A DNA stretch of 64,000 bases from Metabacillus flavus (GTDB taxonomy: Bacteria > Bacillota > Bacilli > Bacillales > Bacillaceae). The stretch spans positions 310,001 through 374,000 of the forward strand of contig NZ_JAGVRK010000001.1 of the NCBI RefSeq assembly GCF_018283675.1. The letters are read 5' to 3'. Below the pieces are notes generated by a model. That model was not told the origin of the DNA and did not search any database. It saw only the letters and a list, made by a program, of their open reading frames with translations. Below, piece by piece: positions 54,823 through 64,000 of the stretch (its first letter is position 1; each line of letters begins with the position of its first letter). Made by a program: the position numbers and the translations under genes.

Positions 54823-56357
54823 CGATTAAACGAGCACTAATCAGCGTATCCAATAAAGAAAATCTAGTTCCGTTCGCGAAGCGCCTCGGGGAACTTGGGA
54901 TTGAAGTGATCTCAACTGGCGGAACGAAAAAAATGCTTCAGGAAGCGGGCGTTAACGCGATTGGAATTTCTGAAGTAACCGGGTTTCCTGAAATTATGGA
55001 CGGCCGCGTCAAAACCCTTCACCCGGCCATTCACGGCGGACTTCTTGCGGTAAGAGACAACGAGAGTCATATGAACCAGCTCAAAGAAAATGGTATTCAG
55101 CCGATCGACTTAGTTGTCGTGAATCTATATCCGTTTAAAGAAACGATCTCTAAGCCGGATTTCACATTCGATGAAGCCGTTGAAAACATTGATATCGGCG
55201 GTCCCGGCATGCTTCGTGCTTCGGCAAAAAATCACGGGGATGTTACGGTGATCGTAGACCCGGCTGATTATGAGACCGTTCTTGCACAAATTGAAAAAGA
55301 CGGAGACACAAATCTTGAATTCAGACGCAGGCTTGCGGCGAAAGTATTCAGACACACAGCTGCCTACGATGCCTTGATTGCTGAATACATGACGTCGATT
55401 ACAGGAGAAGAAAATCCCGATACCCTAACCGTTACATATGAAAAGAAACAGGATTTGCGCTACGGAGAAAATCCGCATCAGCAGGCTGTTTTCTATCAAA
55501 CGCCTCTTAAACGGAAGGCATCGATTGCGGAAGCGAAGCAGCTTCACGGGAAAGAGCTTTCCTATAACAATATTAAAGATGCAGACGCTGCCCTTCAGAT
55601 TGTCCGTGAATTTGAAGCCCCGGCCGCTGTTGCTGTTAAGCATATGAATCCATGCGGGGTCGGAACAGCCGATACCATTGAACAAGCGTATCAGCGCGCA
55701 TTTGAAGCAGACCCTACCTCCATTTTCGGCGGGATTATCGCGTTAAATCGGGAAGTGGATGCGGCAACCGCAGGAAAGCTGCATGAAATTTTCCTCGAAA
55801 TTATTATTGCTCCGACCTTTTCCAAGGAGGCATTGGAGATTCTGACGTCTAAAAAGAACCTCCGTCTCTTAACGATTGAACAGGAGGAGAAAGGAGTACC
55901 GGCTAAGCAGCTTGTCTCCGTTGCCGGAGGTATGCTGATCCAGGACGAGGATGCTTTGACTTTTGATGATGCGGTCGTTTCCATTCCGACAAAACGCGAA
56001 CCGACAGAGCAGGAATGGAAGGATTTGAAGCTTGCATGGAAGGTCGTCAAGCATGTGAAATCCAACGCGATTGTTTTGGCTAAGGATGAAATGACAATTG
56101 GAATTGGGGCAGGACAGATGAACCGAGTCGGCTCTGCAAAAATTGCGATTGAACAAGCCGGAGCAAAAGCAGAAGGAAGCGCAATGGGCTCAGACGCGTT
56201 TTTCCCAATGGGCGACACAGTGGAAGCCGCAGCGAAAGCCGGCGTCACTGCCATTATTCAGCCAGGAGGCTCCATCAAAGATGAAGAATCCATCCGTGCT
56301 GCAGATGAGCATGGCATCACCATGGTATTTACAGGCATTCGCCATTTCAAGCATTAA
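54819..56357 (+). CDS. purH: Bifunctional AICAR transformylase / IMP cyclohydrolase
   Basis: 512 residues: N-terminal MGS-like cyclohydrolase ([35 protein letters not shown]) and C-terminal transformylase ([29 protein letters not shown]). It completes IMP. Confidence 0.96.
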   Translation: MTIKRALISVSNKENLVPFAKRLGELGIEVISTGGTKKMLQEAGVNAIGISEVTGFPEIMDGRVKTLHPAIHGGLLAVRDNESHMNQLKENGIQPIDLVVVNLYPFKETISKPDFTFDEAVENIDIGGPGMLRASAKNHGDVTVIVDPADYETVLAQIEKDGDTNLEFRRRLAAKVFRHTAAYDALIAEYMTSITGEENPDTLTVTYEKKQDLRYGENPHQQAVFYQTPLKRKASIAEAKQLHGKELSYNNIKDADAALQIVREFEAPAAVAVKHMNPCGVGTADTIEQAYQRAFEADPTSIFGGIIALNREVDAATAGKLHEIFLEIIIAPTFSKEALEILTSKKNLRLLTIEQEEKGVPAKQLVSVAGGMLIQDEDALTFDDAVVSIPTKREPTEQEWKDLKLAWKVVKHVKSNAIVLAKDEMTIGIGAGQMNRVGSAKIAIEQAGAKAEGSAMGSDAFFPMGDTVEAAAKAGVTAIIQPGGSIKDEESIRAADEHGITMVFTGIRHFKH

Positions 56358-57659
<1,302 letters not shown>

Positions 57660-58193
57660 AGTAACCTCTGATGGGATATCGGTTAAAAAAAGAATACATC
57701 TGCGAAATAGGACTTATTATATGCAACTTTATTAATTATAATGAAACACTGTATTCCTAAGAACGGTTAAACTACGTCATTCGACTGTCTTTCATGCGAA
57801 CCCGCTAAGCATCCTTTCGTTCTTTTGTATAACACCTGGAAGTTTTTTTCTAAGGAGGTGCGATAGCAACTTCTTAAGTAAGTGACATTTTTCTAATCAA
57901 AATCGCACTGTCTGAAATACTGTGAACTTTTTAGAAAATGCATAGAATTAACCAATCAAGAAAATCAGGGAAAAGACATGAACAGTATAATTAATTTATA
58001 AAAACCAATGTACATGAAGAATTATAAAGAAAAAATAAGAGACTTATTTAATTCATTATGAAGCACGATTTGAAAACGATACAAAATTCAGCGGGAGCTG
58101 AATGAATGGCGAGTGAAACGGAGCCGGTCTTTTTTTTGCAAGGCAAAAATCGCCTAAGCGATAAACTATGTCATTATTATGGAGTTGAATTTT
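57660..58193. other. Gene-free AT-rich region after the pur operon
   Basis: No supported gene. The only structure seen is a perfect hairpin ATTCAGC-GGGA-GCTGAAT (58086-58103), and a GCCGG-TCTTTTTTTT stretch near 58121 that could end a transcript. Confidence 0.4.
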
Positions 58194-58607
58194 ATGAGCA
58201 CGATGGAAGAACCTTTTTTTACAGCAGCTGTTTCACCTAACAGTAAATGGCAATGTGTTTTCGAAGACGATGGAGAAACCGGATACCTTTACCTATGCCA
58301 TCTTCTTCCGAATGGGGACATGGAGGGTATAGCAGACGCCCTGTGGGTCTACAATCAAATAGTTCCACCCATCACAGATTGCCAAGAGGTTTTTATTACC
58401 TGGGCAGAGGACTCAAGCAGAGCAGCCCTCATTGTGGATGATGAATGTTGGGGGATGTTTGACTTGCAAACTAAAAGAAAATTAGAAGCAGAACGAAAGA
58501 ACAATATCATTGTCCCCATTTCTTTCGAAACCTGGGAACATGGAGTTAAAAAGGACATGGGAGAAGAACTGGAGACGACAGTTCAGCATGAAAAACAAAT
58601 TTTTTAA
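58194..58607 (+). CDS. Small DUF2251-like protein
   Basis: 137 residues from ATG 58194 (GGAG about 10 bases upstream; an upstream in-frame start at 58179 overlaps that site). Features: AAVSPNSKWQCVFEDDGETGYLYL near the start, then acidic and Trp-rich segments. The SPN..FEDDGETGY pattern resembles the DUF2251 family, known only as hypothetical. No signal peptide or membrane helix. A terminator follows. Function unknown. Confidence 0.65.
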   Translation: MSTMEEPFFTAAVSPNSKWQCVFEDDGETGYLYLCHLLPNGDMEGIADALWVYNQIVPPITDCQEVFITWAEDSSRAALIVDDECWGMFDLQTKRKLEAERKNNIIVPISFETWEHGVKKDMGEELETTVQHEKQIF

Positions 58608-58609
58608 GA

Positions 58610-58640
58610 AAGTTCATATTTTAGGATATGAGCTTTTTTA
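58610..58640 (+). terminator. Terminator after the DUF2251-like gene
   Basis: AAGTTCATAT-TTTAGG-ATATGAGCTT followed by a T-run. Confidence 0.8.
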
Positions 58641-58851
58641 TTTCCATCCACGCCAATTCCTTCAAATTGACATTAGCCCACCCCCGTGTTAAACACTCGA
58701 AAAGACTCTTGCTAACACCCCAGCCTCCAGCACCTGATTAACCAATGCCATCACAGATAATCAGGACTTTAGTTCACCAACAAGCTTTTTGTTTAAAGGT
58801 ATTTTCTCCCATTACATTCATATATTTAGTAATTTCTTCCTAATTGAATGA

Positions 58852-58857
58852 TATAAT
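58852..58857 (+). promoter_or_regulatory. -10 box of the secreted Ig-like protein gene
   Basis: TATAAT, 47 bases before the start; no clear -35 box was seen. Confidence 0.4.
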
Positions 58858-58898
58858 AGTAGTGTGAAAGCAAATACATATTATTGGAGGAATATCTT

Positions 58899-60005
58899 TT
58901 GTTTATTAAGAAAACCGGTAAAATTCTAATGTTGTCTTTATTAGCAGCTTCTATCCTTGTTCCAGTTTCTGTTTCTGCTGCGAGCACAGCAACAAACAAC
59001 GATTATACAAAATTAAAAGAAGATTTTTCAGCGAGGTATAAGAACAAACTGAATATCTCTCCTGACAATTCATTGAAAAGTGTCAATTTTGGAATGAAAT
59101 TTAACAGACTTGCCGCTAATGATGAAAATCAAATTATTGAAACTGAACCTAACGATTACATCGAATCCGCTGAACGTTTACCTCTTAATGCTTATGGATT
59201 AGGGATGTTGTCCGGATATGATATTGATGTATGGAGAATTGACCTCCCTCGTGACGGCAAGGTAATGGCTGCAATAGCTTCTGGCTACAACGGTGTTTAT
59301 GGCACAGATGCAGTACTGGTTTTAAGTGACTCTGCTGATACCGCTATTTATCCAATGGATATGACTCAAGATGAAGAAACCGGAGCAAAAGGGTTTGTTT
59401 TCGAGTTAGAAGCGGGTACGTATTATATTCACGCATTCGATTATAACCAGAGCTATGAAAGCGGTACCTATGCAGTGACCACTGCTTACGTTGATAACAG
59501 TGGCGATACAACTCCACCTAGCCGTCCACGGGTTAACAAAGTAGACGATAACGACCGGGTAATTACGGGAATTGCGGAAGCAAATTCAAATATTGGAGTA
59601 TTTGTAAATGGAGAGTTATATGCCGCCAACTATGCAAACGCATCTGGAAAGTTTAGCGTAGCTATTAAACCTATAAAAGCTGGTAGTCGAGTTGAAGTTT
59701 TTGCTATGGATGCAAGTGATAACGTAAGTGCCCCAGCTGGATTATTTGTTGCAGATAAGACACCACCAGGATTAGCTGTTAATAAGGTTTTAACAAAACA
59801 TAAAGTAATTACTGGTAAAACCGAAAGAGGGAGTACGGTTGTTTTAAAACAAAAGAACAAAGTCGTTGGTAAAGGAAAGGTCGATAGCAGAGGTAATTTC
59901 AAAATCGCTATTAAAGCTCAAAAATCCGGAACTAAGTTTGATGTAGCAACAACCGATAAATACAAAAACGAAAGAAAAGTCACCATCACAGTTATGAAAA
60001 AATAA
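58899..60005 (+). CDS. Secreted protein with PPC-like and two Ig-like domains
   Basis: 368 residues from a TTG start 8 bases after GGAGG (an earlier TTG at 58884 overlaps that site). Signal peptide MFIKKTGKILMLSLLAASIL..VSVSA-AS. Residues about 75-205 resemble a pre-peptidase C-terminal (PPC) beta-sandwich (IIETEPNDYIESAERLP, DIDVWRIDL, LEAGTYYIHAF, ESGTYAV). Two similar Ig-like modules follow, each opening with TTPPSRPRVNKV or DKTPPGLAVNKV and containing VITG and ASGKFSVAIK / SRGNFKIAIK. No sortase motif or catalytic domain: it is exported and probably wall-associated or extracellular through binding. Function unknown. Confidence 0.82.
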   Translation: MFIKKTGKILMLSLLAASILVPVSVSAASTATNNDYTKLKEDFSARYKNKLNISPDNSLKSVNFGMKFNRLAANDENQIIETEPNDYIESAERLPLNAYGLGMLSGYDIDVWRIDLPRDGKVMAAIASGYNGVYGTDAVLVLSDSADTAIYPMDMTQDEETGAKGFVFELEAGTYYIHAFDYNQSYESGTYAVTTAYVDNSGDTTPPSRPRVNKVDDNDRVITGIAEANSNIGVFVNGELYAANYANASGKFSVAIKPIKAGSRVEVFAMDASDNVSAPAGLFVADKTPPGLAVNKVLTKHKVITGKTERGSTVVLKQKNKVVGKGKVDSRGNFKIAIKAQKSGTKFDVATTDKYKNERKVTITVMKK

Positions 60006-60013
60006 AATTAATT

Positions 60014-60040
60014 AAGAGTCTATAACTAGGCTCTTTTTTT
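60014..60040 (+). terminator. Terminator of the Ig-like protein gene
   Basis: AGAGTCTA-TAAC-TAGGCTCT followed by seven T. Confidence 0.8.
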
Positions 60041-60190
60041 AAAACAAACGAGATCACCCGTGACTTCATTCGTGGGTTGTTGACTTCATCCTGATTAGTA
60101 AATTTGTTTCAAAAGTTTTGTAAAAAGAATGACCGACATTCTCTAATTTTCCCTTACCTTTGAAAGAAATTTACCTACAATTATCTAGTA

Positions 60191-60241
60191 CAAAAAACCC
60201 CATACCATTAATCATTATTAGTGATTATCGGTATGGGGTTT
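60191..60241 (-). terminator. Terminator for the small minus-strand gene
   Basis: AAACCCCATACC (60195-60206) and GGTATGGGGTTT (60230-60241) form a 12-bp stem, with T-run on the minus strand. Confidence 0.8.
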
Positions 60242-60266
60242 AGTTTAGTTTACAAACTTATAGTTA

Positions 60267-60524
60267 TTAAATTAACAACTCTTCAATACCGTTCCCAAAA
60301 CCAACCGCAATTTGATAAACTTCGTGCCCATCCCCTTCATAGATAACGAACCCGAAATCATCCCTTATTTGGTAAGTAGAGATACTTACCAGCACAGTTG
60401 AAACACCAGGTCTCACCGACCCAGATATCGCATGACTTATCCATAACTGCGTAGTATCTGTTGAAACCATTACACCTTTTTTCATGGGAATTTCATTTAT
60501 ATACTCCCATGTCAATTCGTTCAA
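60267..60524 (-). CDS. Hypothetical protein of 85 residues
   Basis: I do not recognise it. A TTG start gives NELTWEYINEIPMKKGVMV...; no good ribosome site is visible, so the N-terminus may be lost or begin at an internal Met (residue 14). The composition is that of a real soluble protein (DDFGFVIYEGDGHEVYQIAVGFGNG), and a strong minus-strand terminator follows 25 bases after the stop, supporting expression. Confidence 0.5.
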   Translation of the reverse strand: MNELTWEYINEIPMKKGVMVSTDTTQLWISHAISGSVRPGVSTVLVSISTYQIRDDFGFVIYEGDGHEVYQIAVGFGNGIEELLI

Positions 60525-60620
60525 ATAACCAGGTGAGACTATTTTTAAATTGAAGGAACGAGTTTATAAAGATGAAAAAACTATTCAAGATTTTCTTCTG
60601 TTCTTAGGAGCATCTTCCAA

Positions 60621-60710
60621 GAAATCGACGATTTTATATTTAAATCGACGATTTTTCAAATATTTCGACGAAAACAGAGTGATATCGATTTTTCGGAGGG
60701 ATTCGACAAG
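60621..60710. repeat. 20-bp-phased repeat array, TCGACGA core
   Basis: TCGACG at 60625, 60645 and 60665, TCGAT at 60685 and TCGAC at 60703: periods of 20, 20, 20 and 18 bases. It lies in the promoter region of the following gene. Confidence 0.75.
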
Positions 60711-60784
60711 GCGCTACTCATCCAAAACAAGCCATACTAAAAAGAACCCTTATCAAATAAAATAAAAGGAAGGAGGAATGCGCC

Positions 60785-61288
60785 ATGGACGAAAGGTACC
60801 CGATTGGAACGTTTCAGCATGATGGAGGAATTACAAATGAACAAGTGGAGAAATGGATCACCCAAATTGAAGAGCTGCCCCAGCAGCTGCGCCAAGCGGT
60901 AGACCAGCTCACGGATCAGCAGCTGGAAACTCCATACCGTCCCGGCGGATGGACAGTACGCCAAGTCGTCCATCATCTTGCCGACAGCCATATGAATGCA
61001 TTTATCCGATTTAAACTGGCTATGACAGAAGAACGGCCGCTCATCAAACCATACAACGAAGGAGCATGGGCCAGGCTTTCTGACTCCAGCTTGCCGGTTG
61101 AGCCTTCACTAAAGCTGATTGAAGCCCTGCATGTCCGACTGGTTACCGTGCTGCGAAGCCTAACTCAATCTGATCGAAAACGGATATTCATACATCCAGA
61201 CTCCGGCGAGGTTTCACTAGGGAAAAACATTGGACTGTATGCCTGGCATGGAAGGCATCATCTTGCACATATTAAGAGCACCATATAA
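60785..61288 (+). CDS. bstA: DinB-family bacillithiol transferase BstA (YfiT)
   Basis: 167 residues, close to B. subtilis YfiT/BstA: RYPIGTF, DQQLETPYRPGGWTVRQVV, HHLADSHMNAFIRFKLA, YAWHGRHHLAHI. The metal-binding histidines (His63/64, His155, His159) are retained. It is a metal-dependent S-transferase using bacillithiol, active in detoxification. ATG after GGAGG. It ends just before a strong inverted repeat. Confidence 0.88.
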   Translation: MDERYPIGTFQHDGGITNEQVEKWITQIEELPQQLRQAVDQLTDQQLETPYRPGGWTVRQVVHHLADSHMNAFIRFKLAMTEERPLIKPYNEGAWARLSDSSLPVEPSLKLIEALHVRLVTVLRSLTQSDRKRIFIHPDSGEVSLGKNIGLYAWHGRHHLAHIKSTI

Positions 61289-61289
61289 A

Positions 61290-61317
61290 ACAAGCCTCCG
61301 CATATGCGGAGGCTTGT
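61290..61317. terminator. Inverted-repeat terminator between bstA and the acidic secreted protein
   Basis: ACAAGCCTCCGCA / TGCGGAGGCTTGT, perfect 13-bp arms; T-rich on the minus side (TTTTAT), weaker on the plus side. Confidence 0.75.
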
Positions 61318-61326
61318 CCTCAATTT

Positions 61327-61746
61327 TTATAGGATGTTGCCTAGCAAACCGCCAAGCAGACCATCATCATCTTCGTCTTCGTTATCACTGCTTCCTTCAT
61401 CATCGTCATTTAAAATACTGCTTAATGATAGGCTGGCACCAACATTTAAATCAAGCTCCTGGCTTTGCTCATAGCTCCAGCCCATGCTTTCCATCCAGTC
61501 CTGCATTTCTTCTTCGCTCATGCCTTTTTCATCGGCCCATTTTTCCAGATCACCGGCTTGCCAATCATTTTCTTCAGCCCATTTGCTGAATTCATTGTAA
61601 GAAAAGGACTGTTTGGACTCATATTTCGCATCCAGCACCGTTTCTAAATCCAAGTCTGTTGATTTCTCTTGTGCAGATGCGGCGCCGCCTGCTGCTCCCA
61701 AAGCGAGTGAAAGGGCTAATCCTGATGTTGCGATGGTTTTAAACAT
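61327..61746 (-). CDS. Small secreted acidic protein
   Basis: 139 residues with a clear signal peptide (MFKTIATSGLALSLALGAAGGAASA). The mature part has repeated tryptophan/acidic segments (SKWAEENDWQAGDLEKWADEKG, MQDWMESMGWS), reminiscent of a degenerate repeat of about 16-20 residues. It ends in a poly-acidic stretch (NDDDEG..DNEDEDDD) and a Gly/Leu tail. AGGAGGAG before the ATG. Not recognised; metal binding or wall association can only be guessed. Confidence 0.72.
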   Translation of the reverse strand: MFKTIATSGLALSLALGAAGGAASAQEKSTDLDLETVLDAKYESKQSFSYNEFSKWAEENDWQAGDLEKWADEKGMSEEEMQDWMESMGWSYEQSQELDLNVGASLSLSSILNDDDEGSSDNEDEDDDGLLGGLLGNIL

Positions 61747-62103
61747 TCAAAATCTCCTCCTTAAAATTTAGAATCACCAAGCATACGGAGAAGGTTCATA
61801 TAAAAATCAGTATATTTCAGGGGTTGGGAGGAAGGGGCTATGATCTGTAAAGGATGTTATTTACCTGTCATAATTAATAGATTTAAAAGGGATAGTCTGT
61901 GATTTTAAGGTTATGAAGGATAATAAGGGGAGAGAAAAGATGTGGAATTTTCAAGATGCTGCTAAAAAATACAAACTTTAATCATGCTTTTTATAGGCTT
62001 CTGGCAGAGTACCCTAATACAAAGCTGATTATAAACTGATAAGGGACAAAGCTGCTATAAAACCGTCAGCGTTGACCCTCTAAAGTTTTGGAAAAAGAGG
62101 TTT
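61747..62103. other. Gene-free region between two minus-strand genes
   Basis: No supported gene. A 13-codon frame at 61940-61981 with a good ribosome site (AAGGGGAG) encodes only MWNFQDAAKKYKL. Confidence 0.4.
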
Positions 62104-62907
62104 TTATTTAGCTGTTCCCTCAAATTCAGTAATCGTAGCGGAAAATTTAATCTGAGTCTCTTTGATGATGGTTTGGAGGCTGTTTGTGATGCTGCTGACT
62201 TTTTGCGCTTCTTTTGTGATGTACTCTACATTGGAGTTTACTTTATCAATCGCTTCGTCAACATTCGTTGACAATCTGCGGATTTCATCTGCGACCACTT
62301 TAAAGCCTTTTCCTTGCTCGCCAACCCGTGCTGCTTCAATTGCCGCATTTAAGGCGACCATATTGGTCTGTGATGAGATATGGCTGATGGTTTTGGAGGT
62401 CTGGCTAATTAAATCAGTTTGTTTTTGCAGGGCCTGAACTGCCTGAGTGCTTTCTTTGGTATTCGCAACGACCAGTTCAGCTAATTCCTCAGGCATGCTT
62501 TTTAGGTCGGAAATAATATTTAGCGTTTTGTTTTCATGTTCCGTTATATTGGTTGCAATTTTTAAAACGGCGGTTACTTCTCCTGTTTCATCAGCAACGG
62601 GAATATAGGTTGCCTCAAACCAAAGCAGGCTGCCATCTTTGCTGACACGCTCAATTTTCTCTTGAAACTTCATCCCTTTTTTCAAATTTGACCACAGTTC
62701 TTCATACTCCTGGCTATTCAGAAATGCTGCGGTACAAAACTTCTGGTGCTTCAATCCGTTCATTTCTTCCGGCCGGTAGCCCATGGCTGAAGCAAAGTTG
62801 TGATTTACCCATATAACTTCTCTATCCAAATTGAATTCAATCATAGCCAGATGAGTCTCCAACGCTTTTAAAACGGCATCAGTACTTAAAACCTGAGTAA
62901 TTGTCAT
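62104..62907 (-). CDS. Soluble PAS-domain methyl-accepting chemotaxis-like protein
   Basis: 267 residues from the ATG 7 bases after GGAGGAC; a start 15 bases earlier overlaps that site. Residues about 15-125 form a PAS domain ([37 protein letters not shown]). The rest is a short cytoplasmic signalling coil with the conserved hairpin tip [20 protein letters not shown] followed by FKVVADEIR. There is no membrane helix or HAMP domain, and the coil is shorter than in standard chemoreceptors. A cytoplasmic energy or redox sensor to CheA is the likely role. Confidence 0.86.
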   Translation of the reverse strand: MTITQVLSTDAVLKALETHLAMIEFNLDREVIWVNHNFASAMGYRPEEMNGLKHQKFCTAAFLNSQEYEELWSNLKKGMKFQEKIERVSKDGSLLWFEATYIPVADETGEVTAVLKIATNITEHENKTLNIISDLKSMPEELAELVVANTKESTQAVQALQKQTDLISQTSKTISHISSQTNMVALNAAIEAARVGEQGKGFKVVADEIRRLSTNVDEAIDKVNSNVEYITKEAQKVSSITNSLQTIIKETQIKFSATITEFEGTAK

Positions 62908-62975
62908 TCGATTGTCCTCCAAATCCCACGGTATATATTAGGTATATCGGACTACGGAGAGAATTCTTTAGTAAA

Positions 62976-63006
62976 ATAAAGAACGCCCTGCAAACAGGAC
63001 GTCCTT
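62976..63006 (-). terminator. Minus-strand terminator of the 36-residue membrane protein
   Basis: GGACGTCCTG-TTTG-CAGGGCGTTC, then TTTATTTT, read on the minus strand. Confidence 0.65.
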
Positions 63007-63117
63007 CTATCTAACCCGCCTTTTCCTCCTAACAAATACAAACGCCAGCGCCACAATCCCGCCAATCAGCGAAGCATACACAAAAACCATATCCCTCATG
63101 TATTCAAGAAATCCCAA
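63007..63117 (-). CDS. 36-residue single-span membrane protein
   Basis: The frame begins with TTG, 3-4 bases after the AGAGGTGATC ribosome site, and reads MGFLEYMRDM, a hydrophobic helix VFVYASLIGGIVALAFVFV and a basic tail RRKRRVR. A hairpin terminator follows directly after the stop. The signal, topology pattern (positive inside) and terminator support a real small membrane protein; no family recognised. Confidence 0.6.
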   Translation of the reverse strand: MGFLEYMRDMVFVYASLIGGIVALAFVFVRRKRRVR

Positions 63118-63129
63118 TCGATCACCTCT

Positions 63130-63400
63130 TTTTATGGGGTCAGTCCCCTGCTGTGCTAAAGGAATAAAGCTCGGGCACCGTTACTGAGAGGCTTTGCCGC
63201 TCAAGGGCTCGCGGCGTTCAGTCTTTGTCCCCTTTTGCGTTAAAGCAGTGCGGGACTGGCACCGGGTCAGTCCCGCACTCTAATAAAGAAGTAAAGCTCC
63301 GGCACCTTCGCTGGAACACATTGCAACTAAAGGCTTCCCAGCGTTTGGTCTCAGTCCCCTTTTGCTTTAAAGCGAAACGGGACTGACCCTCAAGAAGGAT
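63130..63400. repeat. Palindromic dispersed repeats (GGGTCAGTCCC family)
   Basis: Contains a perfect 12-bp inverted repeat, AGTGCGGGACTG (63247-63258) / CAGTCCCGCACT (63268-63279), and two related units with GGGGTCAGTCCCCT and GGGACTGACCCTC. AAAGCTC-GGCACC words recur as in 4.6-5.1 kb. No credible gene. Confidence 0.7.
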
Positions 63401-63641
63401 TATAGGTTTCGTCGCTGTGCTCATCATCCTGATTTGTTTCTTTCGTCTGATCATACAGAAGCGTCAGCGGACAGAAGCGCAGAATTCCTTCTCCGACTTT
63501 CATTGCGCCAAGCATGATCAGAAGAATGAGTGACTCTCTCCATGGTTTTTTTGAGTATTTGGCAGAAGCAACAGCAACTAATGTTAATCCGGCAGTAATG
63601 CGGATGAGGGCATTAACGATGCCAATATTAGGTTTAATCAA
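63390..63641 (-). CDS. DUF2892-type small membrane protein
   Basis: 83 residues: IGIVNALIRITAGLTLVAVA, LILLIMLGAMKVGEGILRFCPLTLLYD, two membrane helices and the YgaP-like RxCPL ending, then an acidic tail. The TTG start has AAGGAGG upstream. The family is known from rhodanese-linked membrane segments; here it stands alone. Its 3' end runs into the repeat region. Confidence 0.75.
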   Translation of the reverse strand: MIKPNIGIVNALIRITAGLTLVAVASAKYSKKPWRESLILLIMLGAMKVGEGILRFCPLTLLYDQTKETNQDDEHSDETYNPS

Positions 63642-63739
63642 GGGAAGACCTCCTTAAATTGTGAAAAGTTTTCAAATTATTTTGTTCTTTCATGCATTAA
63701 CGTATTAATTGTGATAACATGAAAAGGAAAATTAAGGAC

Positions 63740-63769
63740 GCAAACGGCACTTTTGTGAAAGCGTTTGCC
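63740..63769 (+). promoter_or_regulatory. cre-like site and inverted repeat upstream of yerA
   Basis: TGAAAGCGTTTGCC (63756-63769) matches the CcpA cre consensus at 13 of 14 positions. GCAAACG (63740-63746) and CGTTTGC (63762-63768) form a perfect inverted repeat that includes it. Confidence 0.5.
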
Positions 63770-63796
63770 TAATGATTCCAGAAGGAGGATTCATCG

Positions 63797-64000
63797 ATGC
63801 CGGAACACCGAGCTGTTTGGAAAAATGATCAGATTCGCAAACAAATCCAAGTACTTGACCAGGAAGTGGCGCCGACAATCCTCTTGAAAAATGCGGTCAT
63901 CTTGAACTCATACTTGAAACAATGGATCCATGGAAACGTTTGGATTTATGGAGATCGCATTGTTTATATAGGCGAAGAGCTTCCGAAACATTCAGACCAG
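63797..64000 (+). CDS. yerA: Adenine deaminase-like protein YerA, N-terminal part (truncated by window edge)
   Basis: 68 codons to the window end. AGAAGGAGG precedes the ATG. The visible part (RAVWKNDQIRKQIQVLDQEV, PTILLKNAVILNSYLKQW, VWIYGDRIVYIGEELP) matches the start of the B. subtilis YerA/adenine-deaminase-like amidohydrolase family, where the metal motif would come later, outside the window. In B. subtilis yerA also lies downstream of the pur operon, so synteny supports the call. The substrate is not certain. Confidence 0.8.
   Translation, partial: MPEHRAVWKNDQIRKQIQVLDQEVAPTILLKNAVILNSYLKQWIHGNVWIYGDRIVYIGEELPKHSDQ

Noticed and set aside
61940-61981. 13-codon frame MWNFQDAAKKYKL
   Set aside because: Good ribosome site but too short to support without conservation or expression data.
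63218-63454. 78-codon minus-strand frame at the right repeat block
   Set aside because: It spans the palindromic repeats and overlaps the DUF2892 gene end; no support.

Overview
The window is chromosomal DNA of a Bacillaceae bacterium (Firmicutes). This rests on AGGAGG-type ribosome sites, frequent TTG/GTG starts, U-tract terminators, guanine riboswitches, PurBox operators, a bacillithiol-type DinB protein and Bacillus-type rRNA. Gene order follows the B. subtilis yeaC-yeaD-yebA-guaA-pbuG ... yebG-purEKBCSQLFMNHD ... yerA segment, with large insertions. The species cannot be named from the sequence alone.

1-15.6 kb is an aromatic-catabolism island. It holds the end of an aldehyde dehydrogenase and phenylacetate lower-pathway genes (paaH-like dehydrogenase, thiolase, enoyl-CoA hydratase) with a PaaX repressor. 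A repeat-rich gap, a FabK/nitronate-monooxygenase-like flavoprotein and a TrpXYZ-type ABC transporter follow. Then comes a tight six-gene operon: FlK-like thioesterase, phenylalanine dehydrogenase and a complete 2-oxoacid dehydrogenase complex (E1alpha, E1beta, E2, E3). Read together these suggest phenylalanine -> phenylpyruvate -> phenylacetyl-CoA -> Paa pathway, bypassing free phenylacetate. The ring epoxidase genes are not in the window.

15.6-28 kb: topB, flanked by imperfect direct repeats; the yeaC-yeaD-yebA operon; guaA and pbuG, each behind a purine riboswitch; then, on the minus strand, an ECF sigma factor interrupted by an in-frame TGA and its DUF4179 partner.

28-43.2 kb: glycerate kinase (minus), a frameshifted RraA-family gene behind an 11-bp inverted repeat, and two nearly identical 16S-23S-5S operons in the same orientation with no tRNAs. 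Between the operons lie a divergent PhnB-like/WYL-regulator pair. The two 23S copies differ by single C deletions in C-runs.

43.2-57.7 kb: a repeat-bearing gap, cytidine deaminase-like gene, yebG, and the complete purEKBCSQLFMNHD operon behind paired PurBoxes and a third guanine riboswitch.

57.7-64 kb: smaller genes. These are a DUF2251-like protein, a secreted PPC/Ig-like protein, BstA/YfiT, a secreted acidic protein, a soluble PAS-chemoreceptor-like protein, a 36-residue membrane protein, a DUF2892 protein, and the start of yerA behind a cre-like site.

Non-coding structure is unusually rich: four arrays of about 20-21-bp-phased degenerate repeats in three intergenic regions (15.6, 43.4-43.6 and 60.6 kb) and GTGCCAGTCCCC-type palindromic dispersed repeats (4.6-5.1 and 63.1-63.4 kb).
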